Part shown: piece after piece, positions 25,393 through 25,923 of the stretch
How the letters are laid out: every line of letters starts with the position of its first letter
Numbering within the stretch: the stretch's first letter is position 1
Origin: UCB3 sp964415605
GTDB lineage: Bacteria; Chloroflexota; Anaerolineae; Epilineales; Epilineaceae
Direction of reading: 5' to 3'
DNA length: 25,923 bases
Assembly (NCBI GenBank): GCA_964415605.1
Contig: CAYQBA010000055.1
Location: 1-25,923, forward strand
The notes under the pieces: model-generated
What the model saw: only the letters and a program-made list of their open reading frames with translations
What the model was told of the DNA's origin: nothing
The model's database searches: none
Position numbers and translations under genes: made by a program

Positions 25393-25923
25393 CTACGCCG
25401 CCCCCATGCCCACCCACGGAAGATCGTCCAGCCCCGCGCGCACCCCAAGCCGCTCCATCAGCTCGCCCGTGTGCTGCTGGATGTGGCGGATGGAATAGAG
25501 CTGCAGCTCGAGCTTGCCGAAGGGCAGCCAGTCGAAGCCGGACGCGGCGTCCAGGTCCAGCGCCGGCACGCGCCGCCGGGCCTCCGCCTGGCAGAACGCC
25601 AGGTACTCGAGCACGGTTGCCCTGTCGAAGGGCTCGCCGATCTCCGGGGCGCGATGCGGCGGCCACGGCAGCGGGCCGATGAACTGGTACTCCTGCCGGT
25701 GCTTGACCCACGGCACGAAGCTGTCTTCCGAATCCTGGAGATAGAAGTGCGTGTAGAACAGCACGTGGTAGGCGACGTGCCAGACCGGGGTCTTGTCCCG
25801 CGGATCGTTCCACAGGTCGTCCGGGCAGCGGTCGATGGCCGCCTTGAGCATCTCAAGCGCGGCGAGGTACTGCGAGACGACGATCGGGGCGAGGCCCGGC
25901 GTCGCGTGTTCAGAGTCGGTCAT
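25393..25923 (-). CDS. DinB/YfiT-fold putative metalloenzyme
   Basis: A 176-residue protein starting with the ATG at the last bases of the window. It has the DinB-superfamily pattern of a four-helix bundle with a metal-binding histidine triad: His49 or His53 in VWHVAYHVLFYTHF, and His147 and His151 in RHIQQHTGEL. Members bind Ni or Zn, and some act as thiol-dependent S-transferases in low-molecular-weight thiol metabolism. No specific substrate can be assigned. The gene could start further upstream, outside the window. Probably cytoplasmic, as no signal peptide or membrane helix is seen. Confidence 0.85.
   Translation of the reverse strand: MTDSEHATPGLAPIVVSQYLAALEMLKAAIDRCPDDLWNDPRDKTPVWHVAYHVLFYTHFYLQDSEDSFVPWVKHRQEYQFIGPLPWPPHRAPEIGEPFDRATVLEYLAFCQAEARRRVPALDLDAASGFDWLPFGKLELQLYSIRHIQQHTGELMERLGVRAGLDDLPWVGMGAA

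Overview
This is a GC-rich bacterial chromosomal window (about 70% G+C by eye, with codon third positions almost always G or C). It holds sixteen protein genes and no rRNA, tRNA or CRISPR array that I can see. Several features fit a Chloroflexota (Anaerolineae/Ardenticatenia-like) or other GC-rich Gram-positive-type environmental bacterium. These are exported proteins with TPEPT/PTLTP linkers, lipoproteins with short lipoboxes, a large NACHT/STAND protein with a formylglycine-generating-enzyme-like tail, a COG4586/4587/3694-type ABC exporter, and several probably leaderless mRNAs. The phylum is an inference from style, not from a marker gene.

Layout. 1-4584 (+): a 1515-residue secreted subtilisin-family protease. 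4585-4847: a control region with a -10 box, a possible 18-codon leader ORF and a second, better promoter. 4848-8144 (+): a NACHT NTPase fused to an FGE/C-type-lectin-fold domain. 8145-8482: a convergent gap with a pair of long inverted C/G-rich repeats (REP-like). 8483-9814 (-): a lipoprotein of unknown function. 9993-12931 (-): two overlapping genes for secreted proteins, one cysteine-rich and one with a proline/threonine linker and two near-identical 126-residue repeats. 12932-13235: a divergent control region with five tandem 11-bp repeats and an inverted repeat. 13236-14474 (+): an MFS drug-efflux-like transporter.

14630-17767 (-): a PLD-nuclease/SF2-helicase/DUF3427-like protein. It is preceded in the same direction by a RHH antitoxin and PIN toxin pair (17847-18544) whose G+C is visibly lower, so the block looks like an acquired defence or stress module. 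18841-20034 (-): a lipoprotein joining a CAP/SCP domain to a proprotein-convertase P domain. 20185-22786 (-): a three-gene ABC exporter operon (ATPase, permease, permease). 22891-23121 (-): a DUF4926-like small protein. 23209-25197 (-): an HELGH zinc metallopeptidase. 25393-25923 (-): a DinB/YfiT-fold protein reaching the window edge.

How it fits together. Two themes stand out. One is the cell surface and secretion: a protease, two lipoproteins, two exported proteins, an exporter and an MFS pump. The other is possible defence or conflict functions: the NACHT-FGE protein, the PLD-helicase and the toxin-antitoxin pair. Three genes have a -10-like hexamer exactly 7 nt before the start codon, so their mRNAs probably have no leader. 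Other genes have clear Shine-Dalgarno sequences, so both initiation modes appear to coexist. I did not find a demonstrably new multi-gene system. The best leads are the leaderless starts, the 11-bp repeat array, the REP-like pair, and the NACHT-FGE and PLD-helicase proteins.
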